From Woeseiaceae bacterium (GTDB taxonomy: Bacteria > Pseudomonadota > Gammaproteobacteria > Steroidobacterales > Woeseiaceae), in assembly GCA_024640365.1 (NCBI GenBank), contig JAHEFE010000003.1, forward strand, positions 1 through 64,000: a stretch of DNA of 64,000 bases, in the 5' to 3' direction. Shown one piece after another: positions 43,468-51,312 of the stretch. Below the pieces are notes generated by a model. It saw nothing but the letters and a program-made list of their open reading frames with translations. It searched no databases and was not told where the DNA came from. How positions within the stretch are numbered: position 1 is the stretch's first letter; each line of letters starts with the position of its first letter. The position numbers were made by a program, and so were the translations under genes.

Positions 43468-44109
43468 ATGGCAAACATGGTGACCTTGGCTCGTCTATTA
43501 CTGCTGGTAGTGGTGGTGGTTCTTGCATACCAGCCGTACTCCCTATGGCATGTATTTAATGTTGCCTTGCTAATTCTGGTGTTTGCGAGCGATGGCATCG
43601 ATGGTTACGTCGCCAGAAAGCGCAATGAGGAGTCGGTTTTTGGAGCCGTGTTTGATATTGCCGGTGATCGTATAACCGAATTGACCCTGTGGATAGTCAC
43701 TGCAGATCTGGGTTTCGTGCCTGTCTGGGTGCCTATAGTCTTCGTGGTGCGCGGTTCGATAGTTGACGCGATTCGTGCTGCGCAGGTGTCATCCAAGCAT
43801 GACTCACCTTTTGCATTGATGACCTCAAAGTTAGGAAGGTGGTTGGTGTCGGGGCGTTTTATGCGCATCTTCTATGCAGCTGTTAAAGGCACCACTTTTT
43901 GCTGGATATTATTGATAGCGCCCGTACATGCATTGTTGCCGGTATTTTGGTCTCTGTGGGGTTGGCTCCTGACAGGCATCAGCACCTTCCTGATCTACCT
44001 TTCGGTTGTGCTTTGTATCGTGCGTGGTCTTCCGGTGATTATTGAGTTCGTTACAGCCGAGCGAAACAGCATATTATTCAACTCGCAAAAAGAGAAAGTT
44101 GCGAAATAA
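43468..44109 (+). CDS. CDP-alcohol phosphatidyltransferase
   Basis: Membrane enzyme of 213 residues with about six helices. The CDP-alcohol signature DG..DG..AR........G...D...D is intact (DGIDGYVARKRNEES, then GAVFDIAGD). It transfers a phosphatidyl group from CDP-diacylglycerol to an alcohol. The adjoining genes, a HAD phosphatase (start directly after this stop) and a VTT protein, suggest a phosphatidylglycerophosphate-type route. The alcohol acceptor is not determined by sequence. Confidence 0.87.
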   Translation: MANMVTLARLLLLVVVVVLAYQPYSLWHVFNVALLILVFASDGIDGYVARKRNEESVFGAVFDIAGDRITELTLWIVTADLGFVPVWVPIVFVVRGSIVDAIRAAQVSSKHDSPFALMTSKLGRWLVSGRFMRIFYAAVKGTTFCWILLIAPVHALLPVFWSLWGWLLTGISTFLIYLSVVLCIVRGLPVIIEFVTAERNSILFNSQKEKVAK

Positions 44110-44799
44110 ATGAAACTTGCTGTTTTCGACGTTGACGGCACGCTGTTATCCGGCATGAGCACAGAGAGAGGGTTTGCTCTTTGGTTGTGGCGACGCCGCA
44201 TGCTCAGTATTCACGGTATTTTGGAGTTCTTGTCTTTTCATTTGCGTTGGAGCTTTCGCTTCGGTCGCGATGTCATCAAAAAAAACAAAGCTTATCTCAC
44301 CGGCCTGCGTACTGATTTGATTGATGAAGAATCGGCCCGCTATGTAGCTGCCGAGATACTGCCTCGTCTTCGCCCGGAGCTTCTTACGATTTTGCGGGCG
44401 CACCAGGCGGCAGGCGATATGGTGGTATTGCTGTCTGGAACATTGCAGCCGATAGCCTCTGCGTTGGGCGAGGCCTTACAGGTTGACCGGAGTATCGGTT
44501 CCATTTGTACAGTTGATGGGGGCCACTTTATGGCTGCCCCGCCGCTTCGCCATCCATTTGCCGAGAGCAAGTCCGAGCTGGTCATTGAGTTGTGTGGTGA
44601 ATTCTCTATAGATTTGGCTGAAGTGTTTGCTTACGGTGACTCCATCCACGACTTACATCTGTTAACCATTGTCGGACATCCTGTTGCCATTTATCCTGAT
44701 CGCAAATTGGGCGCGGAGGCTTTAAGGAGAAACTGGCAGAAAATAGGTCCAGGAAATTCAACCGGCGCGGCGCCGGCAGCCGATTCAGTGAGTCGTTGA
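44110..44799 (+). CDS. HAD-IB family phosphatase
   Basis: Haloacid dehalogenase-type phosphatase of 229 residues. Motif I is FDVDGTL (first Asp is the nucleophile), motif II LLSGT, and motif IV YGDSIHDL. Class IB members include SerB and the PgpC-type phosphatidylglycerophosphate phosphatase. It begins right after the phosphatidyltransferase stop and its TGA overlaps the next start (TTGA), so all three genes are coupled. Removing the phosphate from that enzyme's lipid product is the simplest role. Confidence 0.85.
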   Translation: MKLAVFDVDGTLLSGMSTERGFALWLWRRRMLSIHGILEFLSFHLRWSFRFGRDVIKKNKAYLTGLRTDLIDEESARYVAAEILPRLRPELLTILRAHQAAGDMVVLLSGTLQPIASALGEALQVDRSIGSICTVDGGHFMAAPPLRHPFAESKSELVIELCGEFSIDLAEVFAYGDSIHDLHLLTIVGHPVAIYPDRKLGAEALRRNWQKIGPGNSTGAAPAADSVSR

Positions 44800-45539
44800 A
44801 GCAAAGGGGCGGACAAGTTACAACACCACTAGTACCCTCTAACTGGCCACGCATGGTCGCAGCTCTGGTATTGCTGACCGCGGTGCTGATTGCCATCTTT
44901 GTACTTCCATTGCAGGAATGGCTTGATACGGCAGTTTCGTGGTCTCGCTCCAACCCGGTGGCCGCGGGCTTTTCTTACGTAGGGTTGTTTACGCTCGGCG
45001 CGGTTTTTATGCTGCCCGGCTCGATCATGTTGATGGTCGGTGGCTTTTTGTTTGGGCTGGTTTACGGTATCCCGATAGCCGTTGTGGCGAGCGCGCTGGG
45101 CGCTTTCGCTGCATTCATTGCGGGGCAAACAATTGCTCGTCCCTTGGTGCTACAGCGAATTGTAAATAGCCCGCGTCTCGCAGCTCTCGACATCGGCATC
45201 AGGAACGAGGCCTGGCTAATCGTCTTTTTGGCCAGGTTGTCCCTCATAGTGCCGTTTGCCGTTATGAACTACGCATTTAGCCTCACCAGCGTAAGGCGAG
45301 TGCCATATTTCTTTGCGTCAGCTGTCGGCGCTATTCCGGTCGTCTGCATGTATGTCTATTTTGGCAGTCTTGCGCGCAATCTAGACCAGCTAGTGTCCGG
45401 GGACCTGCAAACCGGAACGGCTGGAAAGGTCTTATTTGCAGTGGGATTGCTCGCGGTCATAGTCATAGCAGTCATCGTGCATCGGGCGGCTAGTAAAACG
45501 CTCCGGCGCCATCTACATTTACCGGAAGAAGTTGATTAA
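44796..45539 (+). CDS. TVP38/TMEM64 (VTT-domain) membrane protein
   Basis: Inner-membrane protein of up to 247 residues with about six helices. The VTT core is visible as FTLGAVFMLPGSIMLMVGGFLFG and AFSLTSVRRVPYFFASAVGAIP. The DedA/VTT superfamily contains lipid scramblases and flippases. It starts at TTG 44796 in a TTGA overlap with the HAD stop; ATG 44853 is the alternative. The operon with two lipid-synthesis-type enzymes suggests it moves their lipid product. Confidence 0.84.
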   Translation: MKQRGGQVTTPLVPSNWPRMVAALVLLTAVLIAIFVLPLQEWLDTAVSWSRSNPVAAGFSYVGLFTLGAVFMLPGSIMLMVGGFLFGLVYGIPIAVVASALGAFAAFIAGQTIARPLVLQRIVNSPRLAALDIGIRNEAWLIVFLARLSLIVPFAVMNYAFSLTSVRRVPYFFASAVGAIPVVCMYVYFGSLARNLDQLVSGDLQTGTAGKVLFAVGLLAVIVIAVIVHRAASKTLRRHLHLPEEVD

Positions 45540-45577
45540 TCTGGCGTAATATTCTTTGGAGACGGTTTTCCGGCGTT

Positions 45578-46996
45578 ATGTGGCAATCAAGTAAACGAAT
45601 CGCAACATTGTTCTTAGTGCTTGCTTCTTCTGTGCAAGCCCAATCGGTATTACCGCAAGCCGTTAGTAGCGCGTTGGCTGTGCGAAATATTCCGCAGCAA
45701 GATATAAGTATCTACGTTGAGGACCTCGACCAGCAAAAGGTGTTGCTGGACATTAACGGGGATGTGCCACGCAGTCCTGCCTCGACCATTAAATTGCTAA
45801 CCACGCTGGCCGCGCTCGATATGTTGGGTCCGGCTTACAAGTGGAAAACAGAAATCTACCTGCTCGGACCGCTCAAGGACGGTGTTCTTGAGGGCGATAT
45901 ATTGATCAAGGGTTATGGGGATCCTTATCTGATTACGGAGCGGTTTTGGGGCATGCTGCGCGAGCTTCGCCAACATGGGGTTCGCAAAATAACCGGCGAC
46001 CTATTGATCGATGACAGTTATTTCGACGTGCCGTTGTCGGATCCAGGGGCGTTCGATGGAGAGCCACTACGTGCCTATAACGTGATACCCAACGCGTTAC
46101 TTTTGAATTTCAAAATGGTGCATTACCACTTCGCTCCTAAAGAAAACGAGGCCGGGGTGGAGTTGCGAGTTGATCCACAACTGAGCAATCTGCAGGTCAT
46201 TAACAAACTGGATGTTGTAAGCGGTCGCTGCGGTGGGTACCAGCGTGGAATAACAATCAATGCGAACGATAGTGTAGATCGCATTGTGTTTACCGGTGAT
46301 TTTCCGAGCCGCTGCCGGGAGTACTCGATGGGGCGGGCTGTACTCGATCACCGCCGATATGCCTACGGTCTATTTTCGGCGCTCTGGTCCGAGGTCGGCG
46401 GAGAGTTCGCTGGCGGTTGGCGAGTCGGGCAGGCGACAGAAGATGCCGAGCCGTTTATTGTTTTTGATTCACTTTCCCTCGGTGAGATTATCAGCCTGGT
46501 TAACAAGCATAGTAACAACGTCATGGCGCGGCAGCTGTTGTATACCATTGGTGCTGAAAGTGGTGTGGTGCCGGCGACCGAGAAAAGTGGCCGCCTGGCA
46601 ATATTCAGCTGGCTCAATAGAAACGGTATCGAAGTGCCTGAGCTGGTCCTTGACAATGGTGCGGGGCTGTCGCGGGAGTCTCGTATCTCGGCGCGTCACA
46701 TGAGTGATCTATTGCGGCTCGGCTATCGAAGCCAATTCATGCCCGAGTTTCTTTCATCACTTTCCCTGTCCGGTCTCGACGGGACTATGGCGCGGCGTTT
46801 TCGCAATGATCCATTGACCGGCATGGCACACGTCAAGACAGGCTCCCTCGATGATGTTTCGGGCCTGGCGGGTTATTTACAAACTCACTCGGGACGCCGC
46901 CTGTCAGTCGTGGTTGTCCTGAATCATACTGATGTGCATCGCGGACCCGGCGAGGAAGTACAAACGGCTTTAATGAAGTGGTTGTATGGTCTTTAG
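45578..46996 (+). CDS. dacB: D-alanyl-D-alanine carboxypeptidase/endopeptidase (PBP4)
   Basis: Periplasmic class C penicillin-binding protein of 472 residues that trims peptidoglycan stem peptides and cuts cross-links. Signal peptide ends SSVQA. The three active-site motifs are S69-T-I-K72, SNN in NKHSNNVMARQL, and KTG in HVKTGSLDDVSG. A domain insertion between the first two motifs is typical of PBP4. It follows the VTT gene by about 38 nt and may be cotranscribed. Confidence 0.93.
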   Translation: MWQSSKRIATLFLVLASSVQAQSVLPQAVSSALAVRNIPQQDISIYVEDLDQQKVLLDINGDVPRSPASTIKLLTTLAALDMLGPAYKWKTEIYLLGPLKDGVLEGDILIKGYGDPYLITERFWGMLRELRQHGVRKITGDLLIDDSYFDVPLSDPGAFDGEPLRAYNVIPNALLLNFKMVHYHFAPKENEAGVELRVDPQLSNLQVINKLDVVSGRCGGYQRGITINANDSVDRIVFTGDFPSRCREYSMGRAVLDHRRYAYGLFSALWSEVGGEFAGGWRVGQATEDAEPFIVFDSLSLGEIISLVNKHSNNVMARQLLYTIGAESGVVPATEKSGRLAIFSWLNRNGIEVPELVLDNGAGLSRESRISARHMSDLLRLGYRSQFMPEFLSSLSLSGLDGTMARRFRNDPLTGMAHVKTGSLDDVSGLAGYLQTHSGRRLSVVVVLNHTDVHRGPGEEVQTALMKWLYGL

Positions 46997-47088
46997 TTTA
47001 TAGGCGTTTCCCTGGACGTATTGCGAAGCGTTATGCACCGGTGTTCTGTATGATCTGTTTGTCCTTATAGTTGTGTAGCTGGAGAAGA

Positions 47089-47688
47089 ATGATGCACCGA
47101 CACTTTCTCGTTGTCATGGCCATCCTCGGTTTGCCGGTACTTGCCTATGGAGACACGATGTATGTGACAGATAACCTGCAACTGGGTTTGCACAAGCTCG
47201 AAGATACTAGTGACAGGCCATTCAAGACACTTGATAGTGGTCAGCAGCTGGAGGTTATTGAGCGCAGTCGAAACTACGCCAAAGTTCGAGTTCCAGATGG
47301 CACGGAAGGCTATGTAAAGTTTGCTTACCTCGTTACGGATAAGCCTGCCAAGCTCATAGTCCAGGAAACCCAGGCAGCCAGAGATGCTCTGGCGAAGCAA
47401 TTGGCGGATACGCGTGCTGCCTACGCCGATCCGGCTGCACGAATTGATTCTCTGCAGGCAGAATTATTGGCAAGCCGTGAGACTGCGGAGCAGGCTGTTG
47501 CACGCAACGCAGAATTACTTGCCGAAAATGAAGATCATCGTCAACATAACGAGATGTACAAATACAAGTTACCGTGGCAATGGGTATTAGGAGCTTCAAT
47601 TGTATGCTTGCTGATCGGTTTTATCGGCGCACTCTGGTTGGTTGACTCCAGAAATCGCAAACGGCATGGTGGTATTCGAATTTATTAA
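47089..47688 (+). CDS. SH3-domain membrane protein (YgiM/TIGR04211-like)
   Basis: Protein of about 199 residues. Start at ATG 47089 or 47092, with GGAG just upstream. Signal peptide, then bacterial SH3 domain at about 25-90 (YVTDNLQLGLHKLED, LDSGQQLEVIERSRNYAKVRV, GTEGYVKFAYLV), a coiled coil at about 100-155 and a C-terminal transmembrane helix (VLGASIVCLLIGFIGALWL). The periplasmic SH3 domain probably contacts peptidoglycan or a partner. Confidence 0.85.
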   Translation: MMHRHFLVVMAILGLPVLAYGDTMYVTDNLQLGLHKLEDTSDRPFKTLDSGQQLEVIERSRNYAKVRVPDGTEGYVKFAYLVTDKPAKLIVQETQAARDALAKQLADTRAAYADPAARIDSLQAELLASRETAEQAVARNAELLAENEDHRQHNEMYKYKLPWQWVLGASIVCLLIGFIGALWLVDSRNRKRHGGIRIY

Positions 47689-47741
47689 TGGCTTAACATT
47701 TTGATAGCACTGAACTTTGGGTAGCTAGTGGGGGAAAGACC

Positions 47742-48695
47742 ATGATTTACGCAGACATCCTCGAAACCATCGGCCGGACTCCGGTCGTTCGCATAAATAG
47801 AATGGCACCCGATGGCATCACAATATACGTCAAGATTGAGTCCTTTAACCCGATGGGCTCGGTAAAAGACCGGCTGGCTTTAGCAATAATTAATGATGCG
47901 GAGCAGCGCGGCTTGCTAAGCCCTGGGCAAACGGTCGTCGAGGCGACCTCGGGCAATACCGGTATCGCTCTGGCGATGGTTTGCGCGGCCAAGGGCTACA
48001 ATTTTGTGGCGATTATGGCGGACTCCTTTTCAATCGAAAGGCGCAAGATAATGCGTGCCCTGGGTGCCAAGGTAATTCTAACGCCGGCAGCGGAGCGCGG
48101 CTCAGGCATGGTACGTCGCACTGAGGAGCTGGCCAGGAAACATGGCTGGTTTATGGCGAGGCAGTTTGAGAACGAGGCGAATCCCGCATTTCATCGCAAC
48201 ACAACAGGGCCAGAGATTCTTAGTGACTTTGCTGGCAAGCGACTTGATTACTGGGTCAGCGGCTGGGGTACTGGCGGTACGATGACGGGTGCCGGTCAAA
48301 TGCTGAAGGCTGCCCGTCCCGCAATTCAAATTGTTGCAACTGAGCCTGAGGGCGCATCACTGCTGTCCGGAAAAGAATGGCAGCCGCACAAGATACAGGG
48401 CTGGACGCCTGACTTTGTTCCCGATGTGCTGGATCCGAAAGTGTTCGATCAGCTGGTGACGGTTAACGACGAGGTATCGCTGGAGACTGCTCGCAGGCTC
48501 GCCGGGGAAGAGGGGATCTTTGCGGGCATTTCATCTGGAGCCACAATGGCCGCCGCACTCAAGGTCGCTGCAGCCGCTAAAAAAGGTTCAGTCATCCTTG
48601 CCATGCTGCCAGATACTGGCGAGCGCTACCTCAGTACACCATTGTTCGAAGGCATGAATGAGGGCAGCGATGATGAGTGGTTAGCCACTCTCTAG
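47742..48695 (+). CDS. cysK: Cysteine synthase (O-acetylserine sulfhydrylase)
   Basis: PLP enzyme of 317 residues forming cysteine from O-acetylserine and sulfide. PLP lysine is K42 in NPMGSVKDR; substrate loop is TSGNTGIALA; glycine loop is GWGTGGTMTGAG. The C-terminal FAGISSGATMAA and LPDTGERYLST are also canonical. GGGGAAAG precedes the ATG. CysM is the close alternative; length and the C-terminal segment fit CysK better. Confidence 0.9.
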   Translation: MIYADILETIGRTPVVRINRMAPDGITIYVKIESFNPMGSVKDRLALAIINDAEQRGLLSPGQTVVEATSGNTGIALAMVCAAKGYNFVAIMADSFSIERRKIMRALGAKVILTPAAERGSGMVRRTEELARKHGWFMARQFENEANPAFHRNTTGPEILSDFAGKRLDYWVSGWGTGGTMTGAGQMLKAARPAIQIVATEPEGASLLSGKEWQPHKIQGWTPDFVPDVLDPKVFDQLVTVNDEVSLETARRLAGEEGIFAGISSGATMAAALKVAAAAKKGSVILAMLPDTGERYLSTPLFEGMNEGSDDEWLATL

Positions 48696-48722
48696 GCGGC
48701 ATTACCTTTGAGCACGAGTTCT

Positions 48723-48749
48723 CTGCCTGGTCGCGCAATGGCCGGGCAG
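48723..48749 (+). terminator. Weak hairpin after cysK
   Basis: CTGCCTGG (48723-48730) pairs with CCGGGCAG (48742-48749) with one G-U. The T-run after it is short (TTTT about 8 nt later), so termination may be inefficient. Confidence 0.4.
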
Positions 48750-48928
48750 ATGTGACTTTTCGGCTCTAAATCTGATATTTGGTCCTCAAAAAAACCAAAA
48801 AATACTCATCTTGCTACTCGCATGAGACCCAAGTCACAGAGAATAACGTCGAAAATAGGCACTGTAGCTGGACTTGATTATGCGCTGGGTGATTTTGCCC
48901 AGTGGCGTTTGTTGTTGGGAGTCGATAG

Positions 48929-51145
48929 ATGGATGAGGAGATCAAGAAGCTTGCAATGAGCAAGCAGCTTGAGTCATGCGCAGACCTGTTGCGGTCGCTA
49001 GTACCGAAAGCGGACGCCTTTTATGTTTATGACCTATCCAAATCCTGTCTGTGGAGCAGCAGCGGCGCAGTGGATTTCGAGATTGATAACTACATCGAGC
49101 GGATGCCCGATGCGATAGTCTCTGGCGTTGAAAAAGACGCAGAACTGCAAAAGAGAACGCTGCAATCCGGACGCACACTTTTCATTTTGCCCGTTTATGA
49201 TGCGGCGAATAACGGACTGGGTTTGTTAATAAGTTCGTTCTCCAAAAATTCGGGCAACTCATCCTGGTTTAATTCGAACGTTTTGAGAACGATCCTGCTT
49301 CCGGCAGCGAGCGTGATTAGCGAAATTATTCAGACCAAGCACAAGCTGAAAGAGATGCGCGCGATGGCCAAAGGGGTGCAAAAGGAGCTTACATTCGTTT
49401 ACGACATTGAGGAGAAATTGCGTAGCCTGACCAGCAGCCATTCTGGTCTTGCCCGGCTTTTGGGCGATAGTGGCCGATTTTTAGGTATCGCTTACAGCGT
49501 CTTAATGCTACCTGCTAAGCGTATTCGTATCAGTGCGACACATCCGACCTGGAGCAATGTTGATCGCAAAGTGCTTGATTCTTTGCTTATCGAAAAGCTT
49601 ATTCCGAAGCTGGACGGGCAGCGTTCACCGGTTGTGTTTGCGGTCCCAAAAGTCGTGGGCTCAAATGAAATCAACGATCAGGGTTACGAAGTCATGCTCT
49701 GTCCTTTATTCGATATTGCAGGCAATACTGAAGGCGTGATCGCGTTGATGGCCAGGGTCAAGAACGAATGGTTCAGCGACGAAAACCTGCGTTTCATGTC
49801 GCATGTGATGCATAAGGCAGAATTTGTGATTCAGGAATCCTTTGATCCACATACGGGTCTTATGAATCGCTCCAGTTTTGAGGCACAGCTCAAGGACTCA
49901 GCAAGCAAGTTGGAAGGGGATGCTGACACGCACTGTATTCTCTACCTCGATATCGACAACTTACACCTTTTGAATGAAACATTTGGTGAGGCGGCTGGTG
50001 ATGAAGTCATTACACGCTTTTCCATGCTGTTGCAGGAGGTTACTCCCAAACACGGTGTTGTCGCGCGACTCGCAGGCGATGATTTTGCGATCATCCTTAC
50101 GGGTGCCAATAATGAGGACGGTCTGGACCTGGCGAGCAGTATCAGGACGAAAATGCAGTCATTGCGTTACCTGAGCGGCGATAAATCTTTGCAGGTTGCC
50201 GTGAGTATCGGTATCGCCGAATTGGGTGCTGAATCCAGCGCCGCCGGGGACGTCTTGACCGCGGCTCGTATGGCCTGTGACGGCGCCAAGGATCATGGGC
50301 GTGATCGCGTTGAAGTCTATGACAGCAACAATCACAGCATTATGCGGCGCTATGACGATATGCACCTGGTATCGGAGATTCAACGAAGTATTGATAACGA
50401 TCTTTTTGAATTGATGGCCCAGCCTATCGTGCCGCTTTCGATTACCAATAGCAGTCAGCGTTATGAGATTCTGCTACGCATGAAAGACAAGAAGGGCAAT
50501 TTGGTGTCCTCCAAAAATTTGTTTTCCGCCGCGGAACGCTATCAAATGATGCCGCAACTTGATCGATGGGTGATTTCTTCAACATTTCGCGCACTCCGAA
50601 AAAAGTCAGCCGTGCTGAATAAGGCTGATTACATATTTGCCGTAAATCTCTCGGGCCAATCGCTGGGCGATGATGATTTGTTGGCATTTATTGAAGAAGA
50701 AATCACGCTTAACAATATACCTCCATCTTCGATTTGTTTTGAAATCACAGAATCCGCTGCCGTATCGAACCGCAAAAAGGCTCAGTCCTTTATTAATGCC
50801 CTGCGCAAACGCGGGTGTAGTTTTTCGCTCGATGATTTTGGCGCAGGACTGAGTTCGTTTGCCTATTTGAAAAACTTTAAAGTGGACACCCTCAAAATTG
50901 ACGGAGGATTTGTCCGCGACATTAACAAAAATCGAATTTCCCAGGCCATGGTAGCTGCTATTACCCAGGTGGCAGAAGTTATGGGGCTGAACACGGTCGC
51001 CGAATACGTTGAGAACGATCAAATTCTGGCGTTCGTGAAGAAACTAGGTGTGGATTTCGTACAAGGCCATGAAGTTGGCAAACCGATGCCGCTTGAGCAG
51101 GTTCTTGCAGGCGTTTCGGACGCGGCGGTTTCGGTAGTCGGTTAA
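48929..51145 (+). CDS. GAF-like/GGDEF/EAL cyclic-di-GMP protein
   Basis: Cytoplasmic protein of 738 residues. N-terminal sensory region about 1-300 (GAF-like, no membrane helix), GGDEF domain about 310-460, EAL domain about 485-730. The GGDEF signature reads AGDDF, so cyclase activity is uncertain. The EAL domain begins EIL instead of EAL but keeps its catalytic Glu, NLSGQSL, EITE, DDFGAG, LKIDG and AEYVE, so phosphodiesterase activity is likely. Such a mixed protein probably lowers c-di-GMP, perhaps with the GGDEF domain sensing GTP. A 233-bp gap with no sigma-54 site precedes it. Confidence 0.9.
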   Translation: MDEEIKKLAMSKQLESCADLLRSLVPKADAFYVYDLSKSCLWSSSGAVDFEIDNYIERMPDAIVSGVEKDAELQKRTLQSGRTLFILPVYDAANNGLGLLISSFSKNSGNSSWFNSNVLRTILLPAASVISEIIQTKHKLKEMRAMAKGVQKELTFVYDIEEKLRSLTSSHSGLARLLGDSGRFLGIAYSVLMLPAKRIRISATHPTWSNVDRKVLDSLLIEKLIPKLDGQRSPVVFAVPKVVGSNEINDQGYEVMLCPLFDIAGNTEGVIALMARVKNEWFSDENLRFMSHVMHKAEFVIQESFDPHTGLMNRSSFEAQLKDSASKLEGDADTHCILYLDIDNLHLLNETFGEAAGDEVITRFSMLLQEVTPKHGVVARLAGDDFAIILTGANNEDGLDLASSIRTKMQSLRYLSGDKSLQVAVSIGIAELGAESSAAGDVLTAARMACDGAKDHGRDRVEVYDSNNHSIMRRYDDMHLVSEIQRSIDNDLFELMAQPIVPLSITNSSQRYEILLRMKDKKGNLVSSKNLFSAAERYQMMPQLDRWVISSTFRALRKKSAVLNKADYIFAVNLSGQSLGDDDLLAFIEEEITLNNIPPSSICFEITESAAVSNRKKAQSFINALRKRGCSFSLDDFGAGLSSFAYLKNFKVDTLKIDGGFVRDINKNRISQAMVAAITQVAEVMGLNTVAEYVENDQILAFVKKLGVDFVQGHEVGKPMPLEQVLAGVSDAAVSVVG

Positions 51146-51312
51146 GTTTCCTGGTTTAGCCACCTTATTCCAACGCCCGACCAAGTTAGGTCCCGACTGC
51201 CTTGACGGTCCGTGTTGCTGATAGGCCAGGCGATTCATTCGCTAGCCTGAGCTGAAAGATTTCTATAGGTCCTCTACTCTGTTTTCGTCGGTTTATTGGA
51301 TACACTGACCGG

